This document shows, piece by piece, positions 57,644 to 64,000 of a DNA stretch of 64,000 nt (positions are counted from its first letter, which is position 1; each line of letters starts with the position of its first letter). Source of the stretch: Streptomyces sp. NBC_00094 (GTDB lineage: Bacteria > Actinomycetota > Actinomycetes > Streptomycetales > Streptomycetaceae). The translations under genes were made by a program, and so were the position numbers. The stretch lies in the NCBI RefSeq assembly GCF_026343125.1, contig NZ_JAPEMB010000001.1, forward strand, positions 4,903,501 through 4,967,500, written 5' to 3'. The notes beneath the pieces are model-generated. The model was not told the origin of the DNA, ran no database searches, and saw only the letters and a list, made by a program, of their open reading frames with translations.

Positions 57644-59140
57644 CTACTCGGCCGACGGGATCAGCCGCTCAGGGCCCGGGTTCGGCTCGTGGCGGAGCTT
57701 CTCGCGGAGTTCGACGTCCTCCGGGCCGAGCTTCTGCGGGCCGCCGCGCACCGGCACACCGTTGACGGTCTCGCCGGGGACCTCCACGGGCAGGTAGCGC
57801 GTCGGCGCGGTCGCCGCCGTGAAGGCCGTCACGCAGATCAGGACCGCCGTCGCGCCCAGCACCCTCCGCGTCCACTTGCGGGTCCGCCGCTCGCTGCCCG
57901 TCCGGACCGCGCGTGCCGCCGGAAGGGTCGCCGTCGGCGCCTCGGAGACCAGTGAGTGGAGCCGCTGGTGCAGGGCCTCCGGTTCGGCGAGCTCGGGGAT
58001 CCGCGTCCCGATGACCGTGCGGGCGTGCAGCAGCCGGTTGGCGGCGGCGGGGGTGCTCGCCTCGGTCTCGGCGGCCGTGTCCGGCAGGTCGAGGCCGAGT
58101 CCGTCGTAGAGCAGGACGGTACGGCGGTACGGCGGCGGCAGTTCGAGCAGCGCGGCGAGCAGCGCCCGGCGGTTCGCATCGGTCGGCGGCGAGTCGGGGT
58201 GCTTGTGGGCGCGCCGCAGCCGGTGCCAGGGGGAGAGGGCGTACTCGTACGCCGCCGCCCGCACCCAGCCCACCGGGTCCGCGTCGACGGCGACCTCGGG
58301 CCAGTGCTCCCAGGCGTGGTGGAAGGCGTACTCGACGGACTCGCGGGAGAGCCGGCGGCGCCCGGTGAGCAGATAGGTCTGGTGGACGAGGCCGGGCGCG
58401 GCGTACCCGTACAGCGCGTCGAAGGCCTCCGCGGGGGTGAGACCCGGCTCGGCGGCGGGCAGCGCGGGCTTTGCCGCGGGTGCGGGTTCCGGGGCCACGG
58501 CCCGGTCGGCGGGATCGGCCGTTCCGGCCCTCGGGGCGACGGTCGCCTCCACCTCCACCTCCACCTCCGCTTCCACCTCCGCCTCCGCCGGTTTCAGGCG
58601 TTCCTGAGGCTTCGGGGCGCCTTTGCGGGCGGCGCCGGGGGCGATCCTCGGAGCCGGTGAGGGGGCCTTGGGCGGCTTGGCCGCCCGCTTGACCGCGGCC
58701 TTGGGCCGGACGTTGGCGGAGGCCGAGCCGGCGGAGGCCGAGATGGCGGAGGTCGAGCCGACGGAGATCGAGCCGGCGGAGGCGGGGATCGGGGCCGACT
58801 GCGCCGCCGGGTCCGGGGCCGGGGCGGACGTGGTCGCGGACGTGGTCGCGGGCGCGGGAGCGGGCGCGGGAGCGGGCGCGGGAGCGGGCGTGGTGGGCTC
58901 CGGCGTGCCGGTGGCCGCGTCGGCGCTCCCGTACGAGCCGAGCAGCCTCGCGTACGCCTCGCGCTTGCGGCCGCGCGGCGCCGAGCGCCCGGTCTCCCAG
59001 GCCTTGACGGTGGCCTTCGTGACGCCCATGGCCTCGGCGACCTGCTCCTCGCTCAGGGCGAGGGCCTCACGCAACCTGCGCCGCTCCTTCGGTGTCGGCA
59101 GGGTGACGGAGGATGCGGAATCTGTGGTGCTCCGGCTCAT
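57644..59140 (-). CDS. Fusion of XRE helix-turn-helix, sigma-factor-like module and membrane anchor
   Basis: 498 residues. An XRE-type helix-turn-helix lies at about 18-70 (LREALALSEEQVAEAMGVTK). A 160-residue low-complexity linker (AP dipeptides, EVEAEV acidic repeats) follows. Residues about 238-305 resemble ECF sigma region 2 (FDALYGYAAPGLVHQTYLLT; ESVEYAFHHAWEHWPEV) and about 325-375 region 4 (LLELPPPYRRTVLLYDGLGL; ETEASTPAAANRLLHARTVI). A membrane helix at about 428-446 leaves a C-terminal tail of about 50 residues outside. It may be a membrane-tethered regulator; whether it binds RNA polymerase is unknown. Confidence 0.85.
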   Translation of the reverse strand: MSRSTTDSASSVTLPTPKERRRLREALALSEEQVAEAMGVTKATVKAWETGRSAPRGRKREAYARLLGSYGSADAATGTPEPTTPAPAPAPAPAPAPATTSATTSAPAPDPAAQSAPIPASAGSISVGSTSAISASAGSASANVRPKAAVKRAAKPPKAPSPAPRIAPGAARKGAPKPQERLKPAEAEVEAEVEVEVEATVAPRAGTADPADRAVAPEPAPAAKPALPAAEPGLTPAEAFDALYGYAAPGLVHQTYLLTGRRRLSRESVEYAFHHAWEHWPEVAVDADPVGWVRAAAYEYALSPWHRLRRAHKHPDSPPTDANRRALLAALLELPPPYRRTVLLYDGLGLDLPDTAAETEASTPAAANRLLHARTVIGTRIPELAEPEALHQRLHSLVSEAPTATLPAARAVRTGSERRTRKWTRRVLGATAVLICVTAFTAATAPTRYLPVEVPGETVNGVPVRGGPQKLGPEDVELREKLRHEPNPGPERLIPSAE

Positions 59141-59259
59141 CGGCGTCGACCTCCCGCAGAGCTGCTATGGGCGGAAAAGTACATAAACGTATCTTGAGCG
59201 ACACAGCGGAGGTTTGCCTGTTACGCGGCTTAAGCGCGTGTCGTTGGCAGCATGGCCCC

Positions 59260-60858
59260 GTGACCCATTCGACCGAGTACCCCCTGGTCCAGGGCGGCCG
59301 TTCCGCCGCCCTCGCCACCGCCTGCGTCCGTGGCGGCGTCGCCGCCGGGCTCGGTCTCGGCGCCCTCGCCGTCCTGGTGACCGCGGCCTGGATCAGCTCG
59401 CCGTACCCCGACAGCGGCCCCGGCGACGCCCTGCACGTCGCCGCCGGGCTCTGGCTCCTCGCCCACGGCGTGGACCTGATCCGTACGGACACCCTGTCCG
59501 GCCTGCCCGCGCCCCTCGGCGTCGCACCGATGCTCCTCGCCGCCCTGCCCGTCTGGCTCGTCCACCGGGCCGCCCGCGACACCTTCGACCCGGGGGACGA
59601 CAGCGACCGGCAGCGCCCCTCCGCGAGCGGCGCCGTCGCCGCGGTGGCCGGTGGATACCTGCTGGTCGCGGCCGTCGTCGTGGTCTACAGCGAGAGCGGC
59701 CCGCTGCCCGCCGACCTGATCACCGCCGGGCTCTGGCTGCCCGCCGTCGTCGCCGGCGCGGCGGGGGCGGGTGTCTGGACGGCGCTCGGCCGCCCGGTGC
59801 CCGGGCAGCGACAGGCGGCGGCCGCCCTGCGCGCCGTCGGGCTCGGACTCGTGACGCTGTGCGGCGGCGGCGCGGTGCTCGCGGCGGTCTCGCTGGCCTG
59901 GCACGCCGACGGGGCGCAGACCGCCTTCGCCGGCCTCGCGGGGGAGTGGTCGGGGCGGGTCGCGGTCCTGCTCCTCGTCCTGGCGCTGCTGCCGAACATG
60001 GCCGTGTGGGGAGCGGCGTACGGACTCGGGCCGGGCTTCACCCTCGGCACGGGCGCGCTCGCGACCCCGCTGGGCCTCGTCGGCGACCCGGCGGTGCCGC
60101 CCTTCCCGCTCCTGGCGGCGCTGCCCGCCGAAGGGCGCGGCACGTGGGTGCACTGGGCGGCCGCGGCGGTCCCGCTGGCCGCGACCCTGGTCCAGGGCCG
60201 GTGCGTGGGCCGCATGGCGCGGGGCTGGCCGGCCCGCGACGCCGCTCTGACGGCGCTGGCGGCCGCCTGGGGATGCGGGGCGGCCGTCGCCGTCCTCGCG
60301 GCCGCGGCGGGCGGTCCGCTCGGCTCGGGACGGCTGTCCGCCTTCGGCCCCGTGTGGTGGCAGGCGGGCGCCGCGACGGTGCTGTGGGGTGCCTGCGTCG
60401 GGGTGCCGACGGCGCTGGGGGTACGGGCCTGGGGGCGCCGAGCTCTCCGCCCGAAGCCCCTGCCGCTTCCCGTACCGGCACCGGCGCCCGCGACCGTACC
60501 GGCGTCGGCCGGAACGGGGGCGGCGCTCGGGGCGCCCTTCAGCGTGGAGGCCCTCTCGGGCACGGCTCAGGGCACGGTTCCGGACGGCCGGGCGCCGAAG
60601 GCCGCCGGGACCGAACCCGGCTCCCCGGCCGCCACCACGACCCCGGCGACTCAGGCTCAGGCCAAGGCTTCCACGGAGGCTTCCACACCGGCCTCCACAC
60701 CGACCACCAAGACCACGCCGACCACCCCGGCTCCCGCCCCGATGCCCACCCAGGCCTCCACCCCGGCCCTGGAACTGGGTCTGGACGACGACCCGGGCTA
60801 CGAGCCGTACGACTACCTCCCGGCGGCCTGGGAGTCCCAGCCGCCGGGCTCGCCCTAG
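59260..60858 (+). CDS. DUF6350 multi-helix membrane protein
   Basis: 532 residues. About ten hydrophobic helices fill residues 15-400 (for example GLGLGALAVLVTAAWISSPY and PLAATLVQGRCVGRM at the later part), matching the DUF6350 family found next to purN/purH in many Streptomyces. The C-terminal 130 residues are Ala/Pro/Thr-rich and end in an acidic stretch (LGLDDDPGYEPYDYLPAAW). Function unknown; sometimes annotated as a PerM-like or cell-division-associated protein. GTG 59260 was chosen; CAGCAT 6 bases before it may be a -10 of a leaderless mRNA. Confidence 0.85.
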   Translation: MTHSTEYPLVQGGRSAALATACVRGGVAAGLGLGALAVLVTAAWISSPYPDSGPGDALHVAAGLWLLAHGVDLIRTDTLSGLPAPLGVAPMLLAALPVWLVHRAARDTFDPGDDSDRQRPSASGAVAAVAGGYLLVAAVVVVYSESGPLPADLITAGLWLPAVVAGAAGAGVWTALGRPVPGQRQAAAALRAVGLGLVTLCGGGAVLAAVSLAWHADGAQTAFAGLAGEWSGRVAVLLLVLALLPNMAVWGAAYGLGPGFTLGTGALATPLGLVGDPAVPPFPLLAALPAEGRGTWVHWAAAAVPLAATLVQGRCVGRMARGWPARDAALTALAAAWGCGAAVAVLAAAAGGPLGSGRLSAFGPVWWQAGAATVLWGACVGVPTALGVRAWGRRALRPKPLPLPVPAPAPATVPASAGTGAALGAPFSVEALSGTAQGTVPDGRAPKAAGTEPGSPAATTTPATQAQAKASTEASTPASTPTTKTTPTTPAPAPMPTQASTPALELGLDDDPGYEPYDYLPAAWESQPPGSP

Positions 60859-60889
60859 GGCGGATCAGAGTCGGACAGGCCCTAAGGGG

Positions 60890-61675
60890 CTACTCCCGGA
60901 CCCCGAAGCCCGCGCGCAGCGGCTTCGGCAGGAGGTCGTTGCAGGCGAGCTGGCCCGCGTGGGTCAGGGCGTCGTCGCGGCACTCGTAGAAGTCCCGGTA
61001 GACGAGCTGCATGGTGAAGCCGACCGCGACGATCATCAGGGACACGGTCGCCGCCACCACACCACTGATCGCGGCCGTCCGCATCGAGCGGACCGGCGCC
61101 GTGGCGGGAGCGGAGCCCGAGGCGGCACCGGCGCCGGACGCGCCCGTGTCCGAGGGCTCCGCCCCCGACCGCTCCGGCTGTGACGTCGGCGACACCTCGC
61201 CCTCCTGCTTCGGCTTCGTCCGCAGGGAGCTGATGCCCCAGTAGAGCGCGAGGGCGCCGAGCAGCAGCGCCAGCTCCGGGATGTCGAAGATGGCGAAGAA
61301 GAAGGCCCACATGCCCGCGAGGATCGCGTACCGCGCCCGTCGCTGCGCGGGGTCCGTCGGGTCCCAGCGCATGCCCTGGCCGCGCCCGGGACCGCCCGGC
61401 CCCGGGCCGCCGTCCGGGCCACCCCGGCGGTCGGCACCGCGGCCGAAGCCGTCCGTCGAACGGCCGGGCTGGCGCGGGCTCCAGCGGCCGTCGGCCGGTC
61501 CGGAGGAGCCGGACGAGCCGTTCGGTTCCGATCCCGAAGCGTCCGGCGACGCCGGGGAGTCGGAGGCGTCGTCGTCCCCGCCCTCCGGTCGCCGCGGCTG
61601 CCACGGCTGATCCGGCCGGCCCTCGGGCGGCGGCGCGAACGGGTTGTTGTCGTTCGTGGACTGGCGCTCCGGCAT
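60890..61675 (-). CDS. Membrane protein with disordered N-terminus
   Basis: 261 residues from ATG 61675 (MPERQSTNDNNPFAPPPEG). The first 115 residues are polar, Pro/Gly/Asp-rich and probably disordered. Three hydrophobic segments follow: YAILAGMWAFFFAIFDIPEL, LALLLGALALYWGISSL and, after a Ser/Ala/Gly linker, AAISGVVAATVSLMIVAVGF. The C-terminus (YRDFYECRDDALTHAGQLAC) has two cysteines. I do not recognise a named family; similar proteins are common upstream of purN in Streptomyces. An upstream GTG at 61717 is possible. Confidence 0.8.
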   Translation of the reverse strand: MPERQSTNDNNPFAPPPEGRPDQPWQPRRPEGGDDDASDSPASPDASGSEPNGSSGSSGPADGRWSPRQPGRSTDGFGRGADRRGGPDGGPGPGGPGRGQGMRWDPTDPAQRRARYAILAGMWAFFFAIFDIPELALLLGALALYWGISSLRTKPKQEGEVSPTSQPERSGAEPSDTGASGAGAASGSAPATAPVRSMRTAAISGVVAATVSLMIVAVGFTMQLVYRDFYECRDDALTHAGQLACNDLLPKPLRAGFGVRE

Positions 61676-61825
61676 CTGCTGGACGTCTTCCCTCTGTCGT
61701 CGCGACCACGGCCGCACCCGCGGTCTCCGCTGCTGTCTCGTCTGCTGTTCGTCTGGCGTCGGACCCTGACGCTACCGCCCTGCTCCGCCCCCGTCCCGTG
61801 GGGGCCGTCCGGTGTGCCGGTATCG

Positions 61826-61853
61826 TTGCTGACGGTCGAGCCATTCGTAGGGT
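61826..61853 (+). promoter_or_regulatory. Candidate purN promoter
   Basis: TTGCTG (61826-61831), 16 bases, TAGGGT (61848-61853), about 65 bases before the purN start. Confidence 0.4.
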
Positions 61854-61917
61854 TCCCCGTATCGAGCGACACGATTCGTTCGTACGACCGTACAAACACC
61901 ACGGAAAGAGTGACCCA

Positions 61918-62547
61918 GTGGCTGCCGCCCGCCTCGTCGTCCTGGTCTCCGGTTCCGGTACCAACCTGCAGGCCCTCCTCGACGCCATCGCCGCCGACCC
62001 CGAGGGGTACGGGGCGGAGGTCGTCGCCGTCGGCGCGGACCGCGACGACATCGTCGGTCTCGAGCGCGCCGAGCGCGCCGGGCTGCCCACCTACGTCTGC
62101 CGCGTCAAGGACCACGCCACCCGCGAGGAGTGGGACCGCGCCCTGACCGAGGCCACCGCCGCCCACGAGCCGGACCTCGTCGTCTCGGCCGGGTTCATGA
62201 AGATCGTCGGCAAGGAGTTCCTCGCCCGCTTCGGCGGCCGGGTCGTCAACACCCACCCGGCGCTGCTGCCCAGTTTTCCCGGTGCTCACGGAGTGCGCGA
62301 CGCCCTCGCGTACGGCGCGAAGGTCACCGGGTGCACCGTCCACTTCGTCGACGACGGTGTCGACACCGGCCCGATCATCGCCCAGGGCGTGGTCGAGGTG
62401 CGGGACGAGGACGATGAAGCCGCTCTGCACGAGCGCATCAAGGAAGTCGAGCGCTCGCTGCTCGTCGACGTCGTGGGGCGCCTCGCCCGGCACGGCTATC
62501 GCATTGAGGGACGAAAGGTTCATGTCGGTGAACACGGACACCGTTAA
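61918..62547 (+). CDS. purN: Phosphoribosylglycinamide formyltransferase
   Basis: 209 residues. Transfers a formyl group from 10-formyltetrahydrofolate to GAR, third step of purine synthesis. LVSGSGTNLQALLDAI near residue 9 binds the phosphate; the catalytic triad is present as Asn and His in VVNTHPALLPSFPGAHG near 108 and Asp in CTVHFVDDGVDTGPIIAQG near 145. GTG 61918 was chosen by family length, with GGAAAGAG upstream. The last 26 bases overlap the start of purH, so the two are translationally coupled. Confidence 0.97.
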   Translation: MAAARLVVLVSGSGTNLQALLDAIAADPEGYGAEVVAVGADRDDIVGLERAERAGLPTYVCRVKDHATREEWDRALTEATAAHEPDLVVSAGFMKIVGKEFLARFGGRVVNTHPALLPSFPGAHGVRDALAYGAKVTGCTVHFVDDGVDTGPIIAQGVVEVRDEDDEAALHERIKEVERSLLVDVVGRLARHGYRIEGRKVHVGEHGHR

Positions 62548-64000
62548 GCCCATCCGCCGCGCGCTGGTCAGCGTCTACGACAAGACGGGTCTGGAGGAGC
62601 TGGCCCGCGGTCTGCACGAGGCCGGTGTCGAGCTCGTCTCCACCGGCTCCACGGCCGGGAAGATCGCCGCCGCCGGTGTGCCGGTCACCAAGGTCGAGGA
62701 GCTGACCGGCTTCCCCGAGTGCCTGGACGGCCGCGTCAAGACCCTGCACCCGCGCGTGCACGCCGGCATCCTCGCCGACCTGCGCCTGGAGTCGCACCGC
62801 GCGCAGCTCGCCGAGCTGGGCGTGGAGCCCTTCGACCTGGTCGTCGTGAACCTCTACCCGTTCCGCGAGACGGTCGCCTCCGGCGCCACCCCGGACGAGT
62901 GCGTCGAGCAGATCGACATCGGCGGCCCGTCGATGGTCCGCGCCGCGGCGAAGAACCACCCGTCCGTGGCCATCGTCACGAGCCCGGAGCGGTACGCCGA
63001 CGTGCTCGCCGCGGTCGCGGTCGGCGGCTTCGACCTGACCGCCCGCAAGCGCCTCGCCGGCGAGGCCTTCCAGCACACCGCCGCGTACGACGTGGCCGTG
63101 GCCGGCTGGTTCGCCGACGACTACGCCGCCGCCGACGACTCGGGCTTCCCCGACTTCCTGGGCGCCACGTACGCGCGCAAGAACGTCCTGCGCTACGGCG
63201 AGAACCCGCACCAGGGCGCGGCGCTCTACGTCGACGGCACGGGCGGCCTCGCCGAGGCCGAGCAGCTGCACGGCAAGGAGATGTCCTACAACAACTTCAC
63301 GGACACCGACGCCGCGCGCCGGGCCGCGTACGACCACACCGAGCCCTGCGTCGCGATCATCAAGCACGCCAACCCGTGCGGCATCGCGATCGGCGCGGAC
63401 GTCGCCGAGGCCCACCGCAAGGCGCACGCCTGTGACCCGCTGTCGGCGTTCGGCGGCGTCATCGCCGTCAACCGCCCGGTCTCCGTCGCGATGGCCGAGC
63501 AGGTCGCCGAGATCTTCACCGAGGTCATCGTGGCCCCGGCGTACGAGGACGGCGCGGTCGAGGTCCTGGCCAAGAAGAAGAACATCCGCGTGCTCCGCGC
63601 CGACGGCGCCCCGGCCAACCCGGTCGAGGTCAAGCCGATCGACGGCGGCGCGCTCCTCCAGGTCACCGACCGCCTCCAGGCCGAGGGCGACGACCCGGCG
63701 AACTGGACCCTGGCGACGGGCGACGCCCTGTCCGCCGAGGAGCTGGCCGAGCTCGCGTTCGCCTGGAAGGCGTGCCGCGCGGTCAAGTCCAACGCGATCC
63801 TGCTCTCCCGTGACGGCGCCTCGGTCGGCGTCGGCATGGGCCAGGTCAACCGCGTCGACTCGGCGAAGCTGGCCGTCGAGCGGGCGGGCGAGGAGCGGGC
63901 GCGCGGCGCGTACGCCGCCTCGGACGCCTTCTTCCCCTTCCCCGACGGCCTGGAGATCCTGACGGCCGCCGGCGTGAAGGCGGTCGTGCAGCCCGGCGGC
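62522..64000 (+). CDS. purH: Bifunctional AICAR formyltransferase / IMP cyclohydrolase (3' end outside window)
   Basis: Last two steps of IMP synthesis. 493 codons are present; the usual length of about 520-530 means some 30 residues lie past the right edge. The N-terminal cyclohydrolase domain has ALVSVYDKTGLEELARGL and STGSTAGKIAAAG; the formyltransferase domain has RYGENPHQGAALY near residue 225 and the catalytic Lys-His in IKHANPCGIAIG near 280. ATG 62522 lies inside purN with AAAGG 4 bases upstream. Confidence 0.97.
   Translation, partial: MSVNTDTVKPIRRALVSVYDKTGLEELARGLHEAGVELVSTGSTAGKIAAAGVPVTKVEELTGFPECLDGRVKTLHPRVHAGILADLRLESHRAQLAELGVEPFDLVVVNLYPFRETVASGATPDECVEQIDIGGPSMVRAAAKNHPSVAIVTSPERYADVLAAVAVGGFDLTARKRLAGEAFQHTAAYDVAVAGWFADDYAAADDSGFPDFLGATYARKNVLRYGENPHQGAALYVDGTGGLAEAEQLHGKEMSYNNFTDTDAARRAAYDHTEPCVAIIKHANPCGIAIGADVAEAHRKAHACDPLSAFGGVIAVNRPVSVAMAEQVAEIFTEVIVAPAYEDGAVEVLAKKKNIRVLRADGAPANPVEVKPIDGGALLQVTDRLQAEGDDPANWTLATGDALSAEELAELAFAWKACRAVKSNAILLSRDGASVGVGMGQVNRVDSAKLAVERAGEERARGAYAASDAFFPFPDGLEILTAAGVKAVVQPGG

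Overview
The window is a 64 kb piece of a Streptomyces chromosome, and probably core chromosome. The evidence is very high GC with GC-rich third codon positions, many GTG starts, the block whiD-bldM-shbA-guaB-guaB3, and further on guaA, pcrA, icmB, sucCD and purNH. From memory this order matches roughly SCO4765-SCO4814 of S. coelicolor. I see no tRNA, rRNA, CRISPR array, insertion sequence, prophage or att site.

Layout. 1-5.4 kb: a sugar ABC importer (permease cut by the left edge, lipoprotein binding protein), its DeoR/LacI-type repressor and a divergent DUF2264 protein, with a clear inverted-repeat operator between regulator and DUF2264 gene. 5.4-7.9 kb: a MOSC-SDR pair divergent from a LysR regulator. 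8.0-10.3 kb: developmental regulators whiD and bldM (with a textbook sigma-BldN promoter) and the ECF sigma factor shbA. 10.4-13.2 kb: guaB and guaB3. 13.3-16.9 kb: a small membrane protein, a nucleotide-sugar dehydrogenase homologue lacking its catalytic cysteine, and glpD. 17.1-25.0 kb: three membrane Ser/Thr-kinase-type receptors with related extracellular domains; the middle one is a pseudokinase. 25.2-28.7 kb: succinate-semialdehyde dehydrogenase and a GMC oxidoreductase. 29.3-31.5 kb: chorismate mutase, with what looks like an aromatic-residue attenuation leader, divergent from guaA. 31.7-40.1 kb: an aldolase-class protein, membrane proteins, and a divergent PspC / PspC-histidine kinase / NarL-type regulator locus, then an NlpC/P60 hydrolase. 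40.2-46.1 kb: pcrA, an M23 peptidase with a long repetitive N-terminus, an esterase and icmB. 46.3-55.0 kb: a five-gene MoxR ATPase / VWA / SWIM / DUF5682 / DUF5691 module around an MmpS-like lipoprotein. 55.4-64 kb: sucCD, a HTH plus sigma-like plus membrane-anchor fusion protein, DUF6350 protein, purN and the start of purH (cut by the right edge).

Themes. Purine synthesis (guaB, guaB3, guaA, purN, purH) and sporulation control are spread through the window. Regulatory observations that may be new are the 23-codon leader before chorismate mutase, a 20-bp motif shared by the whiD and glpD upstream regions, and two Crp-like palindromes. A recurring structural oddity is that at several gene ends a segment containing, or just after, the stop codon is repeated in tandem.

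Limits: everything is read by eye from sequence; no database or folding program was run. Family names come from motif recognition; start sites are chosen from ribosome-binding sites, leaderless spacing and family lengths.
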